Below are positions 9,501-16,351 of a stretch of DNA of 64,000 nt, in pieces. Each line of letters begins with the position of its first letter. Position 1 is the stretch's first letter. The stretch is from positions 3,720,001 through 3,784,000 of the forward strand of contig OZ241348.1 of assembly GCA_965199915.1 (NCBI GenBank). The letters run 5' to 3'. The stretch comes from VXYL01 sp965199915 (GTDB taxonomy: Bacteria > Pseudomonadota > Gammaproteobacteria > Pseudomonadales > Azotimanducaceae). Below the pieces are notes generated by a model. The model made no database searches, was not told where the DNA came from, and saw nothing but the letters and a program-made list of their open reading frames with translations. The position numbers were made by a program, and so were the translations under genes.

Positions 9501-9694
9501 GGGACCCTCAGCGCCTCGGCGACGAGTTGACGAAAGTGGCTGTGCAGCACAAGGCGCGGTTGCGTCCGCTGGTGGAACGCACTCTCCGCGACGCGCGTGA
9601 AGAGACCGACCGACTGCGTTCGCTGGGTTGGAAACAGACCGACTTCGCCAACGCCTTGTGCGACTTCCTCGGTGTGCCGACCGACCGTTCGTGA
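6515..9694 (+). CDS. Restriction subunit, SF2 helicase with PD-(D/E)XK nuclease (Res-like, BPTD_3080-type)
   Basis: This is a 1059-residue DNA-dependent translocase and nuclease. Walker A is ATGAGKT at 189-195, motif II is DEGH at 319-322, and motif VI is QVVGRGLR at 628-635. Near the C-terminus lies a PD-(D/E)XK site: D944 in EPDF and E958-x-K960 in VEVKGR. The N-terminus, with its YKEPDQHW and KIPSRREASYWYK segments, resembles the BPTD_3080 family of restriction endonucleases. It sits three bases downstream of the Mod-like gene and would cut DNA lacking its partner's methylation. The 3' end abuts a truncated PIN-domain gene on the other strand. Confidence 0.88.
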   Translation: MAKVAVPIAPVEDPILCSPYKEPDQHWLYDTATGLPQKIPSRREASYWYKTERTGSLQKQLLAEEERDDLPLVNALREDVRNWRESGWRNASQTTKRLLRHWWREDRNRRLFFCQIEAVETVIYLEEILASNQRTRSRQQLTTADYFALRRGENPRPNEWVAEVAQHPTLVDMADEGAIPIPRYACKMATGAGKTVVMAMLIAWAFCNRGATPADPRFPRRVLVVCPNLTIKERLQVLRPGDTGNYYQRFDIVPSSLRPELAKGKVLVANWHVFNPDQEAVAIGGVTVTKLGEETAEAFARKRLGGLFDADEPLMVLNDEGHHAYRPRENHGRFEAEEQDDRLAATVWVEGLDKINEACGIGICVDLSATPFYLQGSGYPEGSPFPWIVSDFGLVDAIESGITKIPRLPAMDNSGQPDPVYFRLWDHMTANLRTGDRLPGGKPKPEAAYREAESALLTLAGEWKERFDQLQAATPGQERAPPVMILVCDNTDMAEHFHKMISGEALVEETDADPTPTKGKRRKRKLSKRFSNGLAGFPDLWNRQGFEATLRIDSKLLAAAEGEDPTASSKEAAEKLRKVVSTIGVAGQPGERIRCVVSVNMLSEGWDASNVTQILGLRAFRSQLLCEQVVGRGLRRMDYTPDPETGLLTAEYVDVFGVPFSLIPFKGRVPGETTGKIDRPKHEVQALPERKHLEIRFPVVEGYVASLASGRIVCDVEHVERTALDPSDTPMATFIRPQVAHQVGHLSDYGGFELTEVDRSEYYRSVHPQSIEFAIAASVVGTLINGDGRDGESGSVRHQSRQTLFPQVLRIVHDYIGSRVDFGGMHRCDVGLQTYAKRIVDLLAAAIAPADEEDGTALLPRLNAYRPVGSTENVHFKTVKPVRATVASHVNYVACDTDGWEQAAMFQIERLAAQGKVRCYARNENLEFNIPYESFGAARVYEPDFIVELKVGLKVVVEVKGRTHAETSIKHEAAKRWVAAVNNWGELGRWEFLVCWDPQRLGDELTKVAVQHKARLRPLVERTLRDAREETDRLRSLGWKQTDFANALCDFLGVPTDRS

Positions 9695-9938
9695 GTGCAT
9701 CCGTGCGCACAGGCAGGCAGGCCAACGTGCGGAGTTGTTCTCCGAGATCGTTGTTTGACAGTCGGCATCTTCGTCGGGCGACCAACAACAGGCAGTTGCG
9801 TATCTCGACATGCCACAGTTGCGGCACCAAAGCGTGTTCCTGTCCAAGGCGCTCAAGTGCCGCGCTGGCATTGGCGTCGTCCTCGTCGTCGAGCAGCCAA
9901 CAGGCAGCGACGGATGCGTCAAGAACGAACACCCGCAC
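9695..9938 (-). pseudogene. Truncated PIN-domain (VapC-like) toxin remnant
   Basis: Reading leftward from 9938, the first 80 or so residues look like a VapC: MRVFVLDASVAACWLLDDE with D7, then LWHVEIRNCLL with E45, then LRTLACLPVRTD. VapC proteins are normally about 130 residues with a further acidic pair near the C-terminus. Here the similarity ends at about 9698, exactly where the 3' end of the restriction gene begins on the opposite strand, and the frame continues as antisense of that gene. No antitoxin was seen upstream. It is best read as a toxin gene cut off by the insertion or rearrangement that brought in the restriction-modification pair. Confidence 0.7.
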
Positions 9939-10017
9939 GGTTCAGAACGTATCGTCGCTCGTCAAAGTCTGCGGCCTTGGCGTATGATTGCCCCAAAGCA
10001 CCCGACTTCGGAAGACC

Positions 10018-10353
10018 ATGCGGAAGGCTATCAGCAGCCCGAACCGCCACGCCGTTTTGCCCACTCCCGCACGGGACGCCGCGACGGCACTGCTGCGCGA
10101 CCTGTCCGGCGAACTGGCGCTGCTCGGCGTCACCGGAGTGGCGTTGTTCGGCAGCGTGGCCCGTGGCGAGGACACCGACGAGAGCGATCTCGACATCGCC
10201 GTGACGACGACCGAACCGGAGAACCTGATGTCGTTCGTTCGCGTCCGCGAGCTCGTGGAGGCTCACTGCGGTCGTCGAGTGGACGTGGTGCCTCTGCCGC
10301 TGCGCTACCCGCTGACCGAAACGGCGGCACCCGACCTTCTCAGAGTGGCGTGA
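10018..10353 (+). CDS. mntA: MntA-like minimal nucleotidyltransferase (antitoxin)
   Basis: This 111-residue protein carries the minimal nucleotidyltransferase signature GSVARGEDTDESDLDIAV: the G-S loop followed by the D-x-D metal site. In MntA/HepT modules the nucleotidyltransferase neutralises the HEPN toxin by adding AMP groups to it. ATG at 10018 is chosen; an upstream in-frame TTG at 9988 would add ten residues of no obvious family content. The stop overlaps the ATG of the next gene by one base (TGATG), a typical coupling for this pair. The TATGAT at 9983-9988 could be a -10 element, but a matching -35 is not clear. Confidence 0.88.
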   Translation: MRKAISSPNRHAVLPTPARDAATALLRDLSGELALLGVTGVALFGSVARGEDTDESDLDIAVTTTEPENLMSFVRVRELVEAHCGRRVDVVPLPLRYPLTETAAPDLLRVA

Positions 10354-10697
10354 TGCCCCGCCGCGACCCCTTCCACTTCCGCAGGGAACGCATGTTGGAC
10401 GCCCTCGGCAAGGCGCAGAGCCTGCGCGAGACCATGACCCGCGACGAGTTCATGCAGGACTGGAAGGCGTCCTACGCCTTCGCCGCCATTGTCATTGCGG
10501 TCGGCGAGAACTTGGGCCCCGGAACGCCCCACGCCAGCTCCGAAGCGGCGAAGCCGTTCCACGAGGCGAGAAACCTGCTGGCGCACGAGTACTTCCACGT
10601 CACCCCCGATCAGCTATGGCGGCTCCTAGACGACGTGCCGCGCCTGCGCCGGGAAGTGGAAGCCCGGATGGAGCCGCCCGAAACCCACGCCGCCTAG
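10353..10697 (+). CDS. hepT: HepT-like HEPN-domain toxin (DUF86 type)
   Basis: This 114-residue helical protein has the HEPN ribonuclease motif R-x4-H in ARNLLAHEYFHV near residue 80, including the H-x-Y triad of HepT proteins that is the target of MntA AMPylation. It starts at the ATG overlapping the mntA stop, so the pair is one toxin-antitoxin unit. Its final codons overlap by four bases the end of the convergent methyltransferase gene. The likely role is an abortive or stress-activated RNase held in check by MntA. That role is known for the family and is inferred here. Confidence 0.87.
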   Translation: MPRRDPFHFRRERMLDALGKAQSLRETMTRDEFMQDWKASYAFAAIVIAVGENLGPGTPHASSEAAKPFHEARNLLAHEYFHVTPDQLWRLLDDVPRLRREVEARMEPPETHAA

Positions 10698-11980
10698 TCC
10701 GGGGTCTTGCCGCTGAGGCGGACAGAGGACGGCGGCCCGCCCGGCCACGCGGCCGAAACATCGAACTCGACCAGCGCCTTCTTGGAGTTGCGCTTGCGTA
10801 TTGGTCGCACCGTGACGTTTACGAATCCACACCCCTGCAACATCGCCGCGTAGATTTGTTCCGTTGGCACCAGCACACCGTAGAACGTCGAGTTGCCGAC
10901 GATGTAGTGAACGCGGGCGCCTTTCTTCAATACGCTTCGCAGGCCGTGGAAGTGTTGCGCCATGTCTTCGCAGTATTTCGCAACATAGGCCGCTAGCAAG
11001 TCGCTGTTCGCTTTGGCTTGGGCGGCGATTCGCCCCACGATCTCGTCCACACCATCGGGGAGGCAGCGATCGTGCCGTCTAGACCAAGCGCCGAGGCGAC
11101 TAGTGGCAACGCCCCAAGTGCCGCCTATGGCCTTCCAATCCAGCTCGCCGGCATCGCGGGCATCGCGGGCGTCCTTCAAGTAGCCCAGCCAATACATGTA
11201 CGGGCGAAGTTCGCGGATGTAGGACATGCGATTCGCATACGGCGGCGACGTCACCACCAAGTCAAAGCGTCCTTCCGAAATCCGCGACAGATCGCGCGCG
11301 TCGTCCTGAACGACGGTGGCGACGCCGTTTGGCCTGTGGCATGCGCCGCGAAGCACGAACTGAAGGTCGTCCAAGAACAAGGCATTCGCATCCAATTCGA
11401 TTTGCAGTTTTCCTTGAGCGCCGTCCGAATCCTTGAACGACATGGACTGGTGATTGAAGGCGGCGTTGGAGAGCTTGATGAGCGTGCGGCAAAACGCGAT
11501 GTGCAGCAAGTCGCGCACCGCCCCGTCAGCCGCCGACGCGAGGATGGCCGCCTTGAGGTGGGCGAGAAAACACCTTGCCGGCTCCGGCCACCAGCGTTCG
11601 ATTCTGTGGATGTTCGGCACCGGCGCCGGCGCCACCGCCTCCCGGCGGACCGCATCGAGCGCCTCGAGACCGGCGCGCTTGGTCTCGGCCAGCGACGTTT
11701 GTGAATAGGCGCCGGTCTTGGTCCGCGCAAGCCAAACCAAGAACGGATTGATGTCCACGGTTGTGGCCCTGTGCCCTCGTGAAACGGCGCATAGGGCCGT
11801 CGTTCCGGTGCCGCAAAACGGGTCCAATACGTTCAGGCCCTCGCCGTAGCCTGAGACGATCTCCTCGACCACCTTCACAGAATAGGCTGGCGTCAGCCGC
11901 AGCCAGCCGTGCCGTCCTATTTTCGTGTTGAACGAGTGTGTGTAGTCGGCGCGTTGGCGCAATTGCGCTGCTTCTCGCAT
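10694..11980 (-). CDS. DNA methyltransferase, N4-cytosine type (TSPPY)
   Basis: This is a 428-residue methyltransferase with AdoMet motif I DPFCGTG at 53-59 and catalytic motif TSPPY at 244-248. The S-P-P-Y form is typical of N4-cytosine enzymes in type II restriction-modification systems. Motif I precedes motif IV, unlike the beta-class enzyme at 3362, so the two methyltransferases are unrelated in architecture. ATG at 11980 directly follows the TGA of the upstream endonuclease gene, so R and M are co-transcribed with R first. It would protect host DNA at the site cut by that endonuclease. The recognition sequence cannot be read from the protein. Confidence 0.87.
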   Translation of the reverse strand: MREAAQLRQRADYTHSFNTKIGRHGWLRLTPAYSVKVVEEIVSGYGEGLNVLDPFCGTGTTALCAVSRGHRATTVDINPFLVWLARTKTGAYSQTSLAETKRAGLEALDAVRREAVAPAPVPNIHRIERWWPEPARCFLAHLKAAILASAADGAVRDLLHIAFCRTLIKLSNAAFNHQSMSFKDSDGAQGKLQIELDANALFLDDLQFVLRGACHRPNGVATVVQDDARDLSRISEGRFDLVVTSPPYANRMSYIRELRPYMYWLGYLKDARDARDAGELDWKAIGGTWGVATSRLGAWSRRHDRCLPDGVDEIVGRIAAQAKANSDLLAAYVAKYCEDMAQHFHGLRSVLKKGARVHYIVGNSTFYGVLVPTEQIYAAMLQGCGFVNVTVRPIRKRNSKKALVEFDVSAAWPGGPPSSVRLSGKTPD

Positions 11981-12805
11981 TCAATCGCTCCCCGGGTCCA
12001 ACAGCGTCTGCAGTACGCGGGCGACTTCACTTCGGAGTTCTCCCGCATTGCGTTCGAAGAATCCCGCCAAGTCGTAGCCGACGACCTCGCGCATGAAGTC
12101 GTATGTGGACGTGAGCGCGTCGTTGCTCCCAACGGTTCCCGTCACAACCACCCACCTGGCAGCGCGATAGCGCCGCAGCACATCCTCGTCGATTTGGTTG
12201 GACAGAACGACTACGCAAGGCAGGTACGACTTGACGTAAGCCGAGGCAGCGTTGGCGATGTCGGCGTTCTGCCGTTTGCTGTCCCGGCTCTTGTAGCCTT
12301 GTCGGACCTCGAACACCGCACCCGTGATCGATTGGAGTACGAGGGACTCGACGCCCACGGCTTGCGAGGATCGTCTGATCCACTCTCGAACCCTCTCTCG
12401 ATCGGCAGTGTCCTTCACCTGCGCCAAAGGAATTCGCCCATCAAGCGACAGCTTGCGCGTTCCGCCGTTGCTGGTGGGCACTTCGTAAGACCAAGCCGTA
12501 TCGGTGGACGACAGGCCAAGCTTGTCCTCCAGTATCTGGCGGAACACTCTCTCGCACCCTATGCCAATCTGACGGTAGATACTCGTCATACCACCAGCTG
12601 CCTTGTGTGCCGCATACAGCATGGCGTCATCCAAGCCAAGCCAAGCATAGAACGGATCGGCGCTGTAGAGGCCCCGGAACTGGCGCAATGTCAAGCCGAC
12701 GCGCCCGCCTTGGCCGAACTTCGGCTTGTACGATGCCGAGACACGGACACGCTCAAGGATGATGTCGACGTATCCGGCGCCTTTGGATTGCACATCATCA
12801 GTCAT
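11981..12805 (-). CDS. Type II restriction endonuclease, PD-(D/E)XK-like
   Basis: This protein is about 274 residues when started at ATG 12805; an upstream in-frame ATG at 12868 would place its extension in a duplicated dctP fragment. A central segment GAVFEVRQGYKSRDSKRQNADI, about residues 170-190, has the E-x-x-x-x-x-K spacing and basic residues of a PD-(D/E)XK-type restriction site. Position immediately before an N4-cytosine methyltransferase makes a restriction endonuclease the natural reading. The ATG and the bases just upstream lie in a 30-bp sequence repeated at 14093-14122. The enzyme was not assigned to a named specificity family. Confidence 0.72.
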   Translation of the reverse strand: MTDDVQSKGAGYVDIILERVRVSASYKPKFGQGGRVGLTLRQFRGLYSADPFYAWLGLDDAMLYAAHKAAGGMTSIYRQIGIGCERVFRQILEDKLGLSSTDTAWSYEVPTSNGGTRKLSLDGRIPLAQVKDTADRERVREWIRRSSQAVGVESLVLQSITGAVFEVRQGYKSRDSKRQNADIANAASAYVKSYLPCVVVLSNQIDEDVLRRYRAARWVVVTGTVGSNDALTSTYDFMREVVGYDLAGFFERNAGELRSEVARVLQTLLDPGSD

Positions 12806-12912
12806 GGTCGTCAAATCTCGTTTTCTCGGGGCAGCGTCACCGGCACCACGTCGAAGTGGGCGAGGCACCGTCCGGCGGTGGGGAAGGTGAAGAGTTTGAG
12901 GCCCTTCAAGTC
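12799..12912. repeat. Rearranged duplicate of the dctP 3' region (30 bp plus 83 bp blocks)
   Basis: Two blocks are joined here. Bases 12799-12828 match 14093-14122 except for one-base differences in an A run and a T run. Bases 12830-12912 match 14626-14708, inside dctP, with three mismatches in 83. In the dctP copy the two blocks are about 500 bases apart, so this copy looks like a duplicate with an internal deletion. It lies between the endonuclease gene and the YaaA-RelE gene and contains the endonuclease start codon. Confidence 0.9.
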
Positions 12913-12929
12913 AAGAGCATGTTCGAGGA

Positions 12930-14072
12930 TCACTCGTAGACGTCCTTCCTATGACTGATACTTAGGAGATTCACGACATGCTGCTCATTATCCGGCTCGT
13001 AGACGAGCCGATAGTCGCGGATGCGGTACCGCCACTTGCCCTTCAGTGCGTGCTTGAGCGGCTTCACCGTATCGCCACGTGCTGTTTTTGGACCCTGCCG
13101 TATCTCCTCTAGCGCCTTGAGCATTAGATCGAACAAATCGGCTCTCACCACGTCCTTCTTGAACTTAGAGGTCGCCTTGAAACGCCAATTCCTATCGCCT
13201 TTTTCACTCCCGACAGGATTGGGATTGCCGCCGCGCCAATAGTCGTCCGTAAGGGACTCCAGCGGCAACGCCTGCAGCATTCCCGCTTCGTGCTGCGCGG
13301 ACAATATCGCTTCGACTTCAATGGGATAGCCCGACGGTGGGTGTGCCGACGACATGAACCCAATTCGCCCTGTCATCGTTCCCGCTCGCATGCCAACCAA
13401 GTCATCTTCGGAACGAAGGAGCAGGTCGGACGACAGGGCCTTCCCGAGCGGAATCAGCGCGTTGTCACCCGCTCCCATGGCGTCGAAGCAATGCAACACC
13501 TCAACCCATTGTCGCACTCTGGTCCAGTCGATGAGTCCGCGGTAGGCGTCAATGGCGGTAAGGTCGAACACCTTCGCCGGCTCGCACCGTTCCAAATAGT
13601 CGCACAGTACGTCGGTGAGCAGGCCGTCCGATGCCCACCGCTTCGCAACTTGGTGCCTAAGTGGACAACTGTAGAGTTGGATAGGTTCCGAAGAACGCAC
13701 AAGTCCGTACAACCCAGATAGGAACAGCGTTTGGTGTTTTGATTCGACCAGCAGCTCCCTCCCTTCGGATCCAACCGCCTGCAGAAAGCGGCCGTCGTAG
13801 CGGTGAACTGCGGGCAAGTAGGCCGTCGCATCTCGGCCTCCGAAATCCGGCCCCTTGGCCAGTCTTGCATTGAAGTACAATTTCGACAATGGCACACCTT
13901 GCCAGGCGAGATGCCGGTCGTTCTTGACCAATTGCCGCACCGTCTCGCGGCGATCCAGCAGTCGCTCCTTCAGGTCCGGCGACAATAGGGACGTAATCGT
14001 CGCCGTGTCATCGTAGTCGGGTACGCCGCCTTCCGCCTTGTTGAGGGAGCAGGTTGTCAAAAACACCACCAC
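12930..14072 (-). CDS. YaaA-like domain fused to a RelE/ParE-like toxin domain
   Basis: This 380-residue protein has two parts. The N-terminal 230 or so residues resemble the YaaA/DUF6884 group: LTTCSLNKAEGG at the start, a SKLYFNARL segment, and an LFLSGLYGLVRSSEPIQLY motif like the LSA-x-x-GLL pattern. The last 70 or so residues read as a RelE/ParE fold, with KALEEIRQG, KWRYRIRDYRLVYEPD and LSISHRKDVYE. No free antitoxin is seen beside it. The gene is upstream of a type II R-M pair on the same strand and may belong to it. The start is GTG at 14072. The toxin half might act as an mRNase or as a repurposed binding module. Confidence 0.7.
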   Translation of the reverse strand: MVVFLTTCSLNKAEGGVPDYDDTATITSLLSPDLKERLLDRRETVRQLVKNDRHLAWQGVPLSKLYFNARLAKGPDFGGRDATAYLPAVHRYDGRFLQAVGSEGRELLVESKHQTLFLSGLYGLVRSSEPIQLYSCPLRHQVAKRWASDGLLTDVLCDYLERCEPAKVFDLTAIDAYRGLIDWTRVRQWVEVLHCFDAMGAGDNALIPLGKALSSDLLLRSEDDLVGMRAGTMTGRIGFMSSAHPPSGYPIEVEAILSAQHEAGMLQALPLESLTDDYWRGGNPNPVGSEKGDRNWRFKATSKFKKDVVRADLFDLMLKALEEIRQGPKTARGDTVKPLKHALKGKWRYRIRDYRLVYEPDNEQHVVNLLSISHRKDVYE

Positions 14073-14092
14073 GTTCGTTTACCCCTTGGCGC

Positions 14093-14122
14093 CAGTCATG
14101 GTCGTCAAAATCTCGTTTCTCG
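14093..14122. repeat. Second copy of the 30-bp block
   Basis: This block is nearly identical to 12799-12828 (one A-run and one T-run indel). It sits between the YaaA-RelE start and the end of dctP. On the minus strand it reads GACGACCATGACTG, ending in a short frame that stops after a few codons, so it looks like a stranded copy of the endonuclease start region. The rest of 14073-14168 holds no gene. Confidence 0.8.
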
Positions 14123-14168
14123 CTTAGTCGGAAGTTCCTCACGGTCCCGCAAAAAAGCCGCAACCTCT

Positions 14169-15218
14169 TCAACCGTAGCGGTACGGTCTCCCGGCTTTCT
14201 CCATTGCGACGTTGTAGTCGCGCAGGATTTGCACCACGCGGGCGTTGCGCGGGCTCTCTTTGGCAATCTCGTCCCAGAACTTTCGCGCTTCGGCTTCCAC
14301 GGTGGCCCACTCCTCGTCCGGGATGGTGGTGAGGGCGAGTTTGGTGCCGTCCACGCGCAGTTTTGCTTCGCCGGCCCAGTACCAGTGCTGGCGGTGGTAG
14401 TGGGAGCTCTCCATGCACAGCCGAAACAGCTCCCGCAGATGCGCCGGCAATGCGTTCCACCGTTCGGAATTGGCGAAGTAGGAGCCGCACCAGGCGCCGG
14501 AGATGTTGTTGGTGAGGAAGTAGCCGGTCACGTCCGCCCAGCCCACCGTGTAGTCCTCGGTGATGCCGGACCAGGCGAGACCGTCCAGTTCTTTGGCGCG
14601 CACGGCATCCGCCACGTCTTCCCACGGCAGCGTCACCGGCACCACGCCGAAGTGGGAGAGGAACCGTCCGGCGGTGGGGAAGGTGAAGAGTTTGAGGCCC
14701 TTCAAGTCCGCCAGTTTGTGGATCGGTCGCACGGTGCTGATGTGACAGGGATCCCACGCGCCGGCGCCGAGCCAGGTGACGCCCTCGACGCCGTTGTACG
14801 CCTCTTGCCAGATTTCCGCGAGGCCCCAGTGGTGAAACAACGCCGGCACGTCCAAGCTGTAGCGGCAGGCGAACGGGAAGTAGCCGCCGAACACGGAGAT
14901 GTCCACCGGCGCCGCGATGGAGTCGTCGTCCGACTGCACCGCGTCCACCGTGCCCTTCTGCAACGCGCCGAACAACTCGCCGGTGGGCACCAGCTGGTCG
15001 GCGAAGAACAGCTCGATCTCCATCTCCCCTTGCGCCACCTTGTTGAAGGCGTCGATGGAGGGCTTGATCACTTGTTCGGCAAGGGCCGGGCCGGCGTAGG
15101 TTTGCAGCCGCCACTTGATCGTGGTCTTCGGCGCGGCGTGAACGGCCGGCGGGCTGACCACGGCGGTGGCGACGCCGGCGGCGGCAGCGGTGGTGAGCAG
15201 TTTGCGTCTGGTCGTCAT
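14169..15218 (-). CDS. TRAP transporter solute-binding protein, DctP type
   Basis: This 349-residue periplasmic binding protein starts at ATG 15218 with a twin-arginine-like leader (TTRRKLLTTAAAAGVA...VHA). The mature part shows the DctP pattern: IKWRLQTYAGPA, a VDAVQSDDDSIAAP segment, a LKGLKLFTFPTAGRF segment and an LDGLAWSGITEDY segment. It would bind an organic acid for a TRAP transporter. The DctQ and DctM membrane genes are not adjacent here, which is unusual for the family. The longer frame upstream of 15218 runs through a REP-like repeat and is not favoured. An 83-bp piece of this gene is duplicated at 12830-12912. Confidence 0.88.
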   Translation of the reverse strand: MTTRRKLLTTAAAAGVATAVVSPPAVHAAPKTTIKWRLQTYAGPALAEQVIKPSIDAFNKVAQGEMEIELFFADQLVPTGELFGALQKGTVDAVQSDDDSIAAPVDISVFGGYFPFACRYSLDVPALFHHWGLAEIWQEAYNGVEGVTWLGAGAWDPCHISTVRPIHKLADLKGLKLFTFPTAGRFLSHFGVVPVTLPWEDVADAVRAKELDGLAWSGITEDYTVGWADVTGYFLTNNISGAWCGSYFANSERWNALPAHLRELFRLCMESSHYHRQHWYWAGEAKLRVDGTKLALTTIPDEEWATVEAEARKFWDEIAKESPRNARVVQILRDYNVAMEKAGRPYRYG

Positions 15219-15317
15219 CCGTTGGCTTCCTTCGGTTGTTCGGGGCCGTCGGCGGGTGCGCCGTGGCGGCCGCGAGCGGGTTGCAGATTTGCGGCACTCT
15301 ACCATCGTGCGCCCTTG

Positions 15318-15358
15318 CGCGCCCCGTCGGGGCGCGTTGGAGTTTGCTGCGCAAACTC
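15318..15358. repeat. Bipartite palindromic repeat, copy 1 (REP-like)
   Basis: Two adjacent hairpins are present: CGCGCCCC-GTC-GGGGCGCG (15318-15336) and GAGTTTGC-TGC-GCAAACTC (15340-15358). The same two-part element recurs at 26713, 47528 and, inverted, at 58200. This copy lies between two divergent gene starts, so it cannot be a terminator of either gene and is better called a REP-like element. Confidence 0.85.
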
Positions 15359-15438
15359 GAAACTCGGTGCGTCTGTGAAGGCTCTTGCCTCTCAAGTTAA
15401 GCTAGCGGTCAACCGAACACGTTTGGGGGAGTTTATCC

Positions 15439-16314
15439 GTGGCCACTTACCGCGCTGTCGAAGCCTTGCCCGGGGATGCGCCCGGGCCTTGGGGCGATCC
15501 CGTGTCCATTTCCTACGACCGACGCGACGTGCTGCTCTACGCCGTCGGCATCGGTTGCCGCGACTTGCGTTTCGTCTACGAACGGCATGCGGGCTTTGCG
15601 GTGTTTCCCACCTTCGCCATCCGCTGGGGAGGTGCCGGCGCCCCCTTGGACACGGCCTTGGTGCCGAGTTCGCCCGGGCCGCTCAACATCGACGCCGAGC
15701 GCTACCTCGAACTGGTCAAGCCGCTGCCGGCGGCCGGTGCCGTGAGCGTGCGCTCGCGGGTCGTCGGCGTTCATCCGCGCGGGCGCGGCAACGGGTTCGT
15801 GGAGTTCGAGAGCGAAGTGACCGATGCCGACGGCGACGTGTGCGTGCGCATGGTGAACGGCTCGTTTCGGCGCGGCGTTCGCGCGCTTGGCGACATCGAA
15901 CCGTTCGAGGGCGCGGGGAGGACGTTTTCGCAGAAGTTGCCGGTGCCCGAGCGCGAACCGGACGTCGCCAAGACGGTGACTATCGCCGACAACCAAGCGC
16001 ACATCTACCGCCTTTCCGGCGACTACAATCCGCTCCACATCGATCCGGAATCCGCAAGATTCGGCGGTTTCGACGCGCCCATTCTGCACGGCCTGTGTAC
16101 GTTCGGCCACTGCGCGGACGCACTGCTCGGCGCGTTGGCGGACGGTGATCCGGCCCGGTTCCGCAAGATCAAGGTGCGTTTCTCGGCACCGGTGATGCTG
16201 GGCGACGCGATGCAAGTGCGGGCATGGCGCGACAGCGCTGGCCGTGTGCTGTTCGAGGCGCGCGTGGAGGACCGCGTGGTGGTCTCCAACGCCTACTTCG
16301 AGTTCGCGGCTTGA
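15439..16314 (+). CDS. MaoC-family acyl-CoA dehydratase (hot-dog, hydratase-2 type)
   Basis: This 291-residue protein is a double hot-dog fold. The hydratase-2 motif is in the C-terminal half: YRLSGDYNPLHIDPESA, with the catalytic D-x-x-x-x-H arrangement, followed by FDAPILHGLCTFG. The N-terminal half (about 10-140) is the degenerate partner repeat, as in the peroxisomal MFE-2/MaoC enzymes. It would hydrate 2-enoyl-CoA in beta-oxidation or a related acyl-CoA route. The start is GTG at 15439 with a GGGGGAG ribosome binding site seven bases upstream. It is the first of four same-strand genes and may be co-transcribed with them. Confidence 0.87.
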   Translation: MATYRAVEALPGDAPGPWGDPVSISYDRRDVLLYAVGIGCRDLRFVYERHAGFAVFPTFAIRWGGAGAPLDTALVPSSPGPLNIDAERYLELVKPLPAAGAVSVRSRVVGVHPRGRGNGFVEFESEVTDADGDVCVRMVNGSFRRGVRALGDIEPFEGAGRTFSQKLPVPEREPDVAKTVTIADNQAHIYRLSGDYNPLHIDPESARFGGFDAPILHGLCTFGHCADALLGALADGDPARFRKIKVRFSAPVMLGDAMQVRAWRDSAGRVLFEARVEDRVVVSNAYFEFAA

Positions 16315-16351
16315 CGTAGTAGGGCAAGCCCCGCTGGCGGAGGGCGACGCA

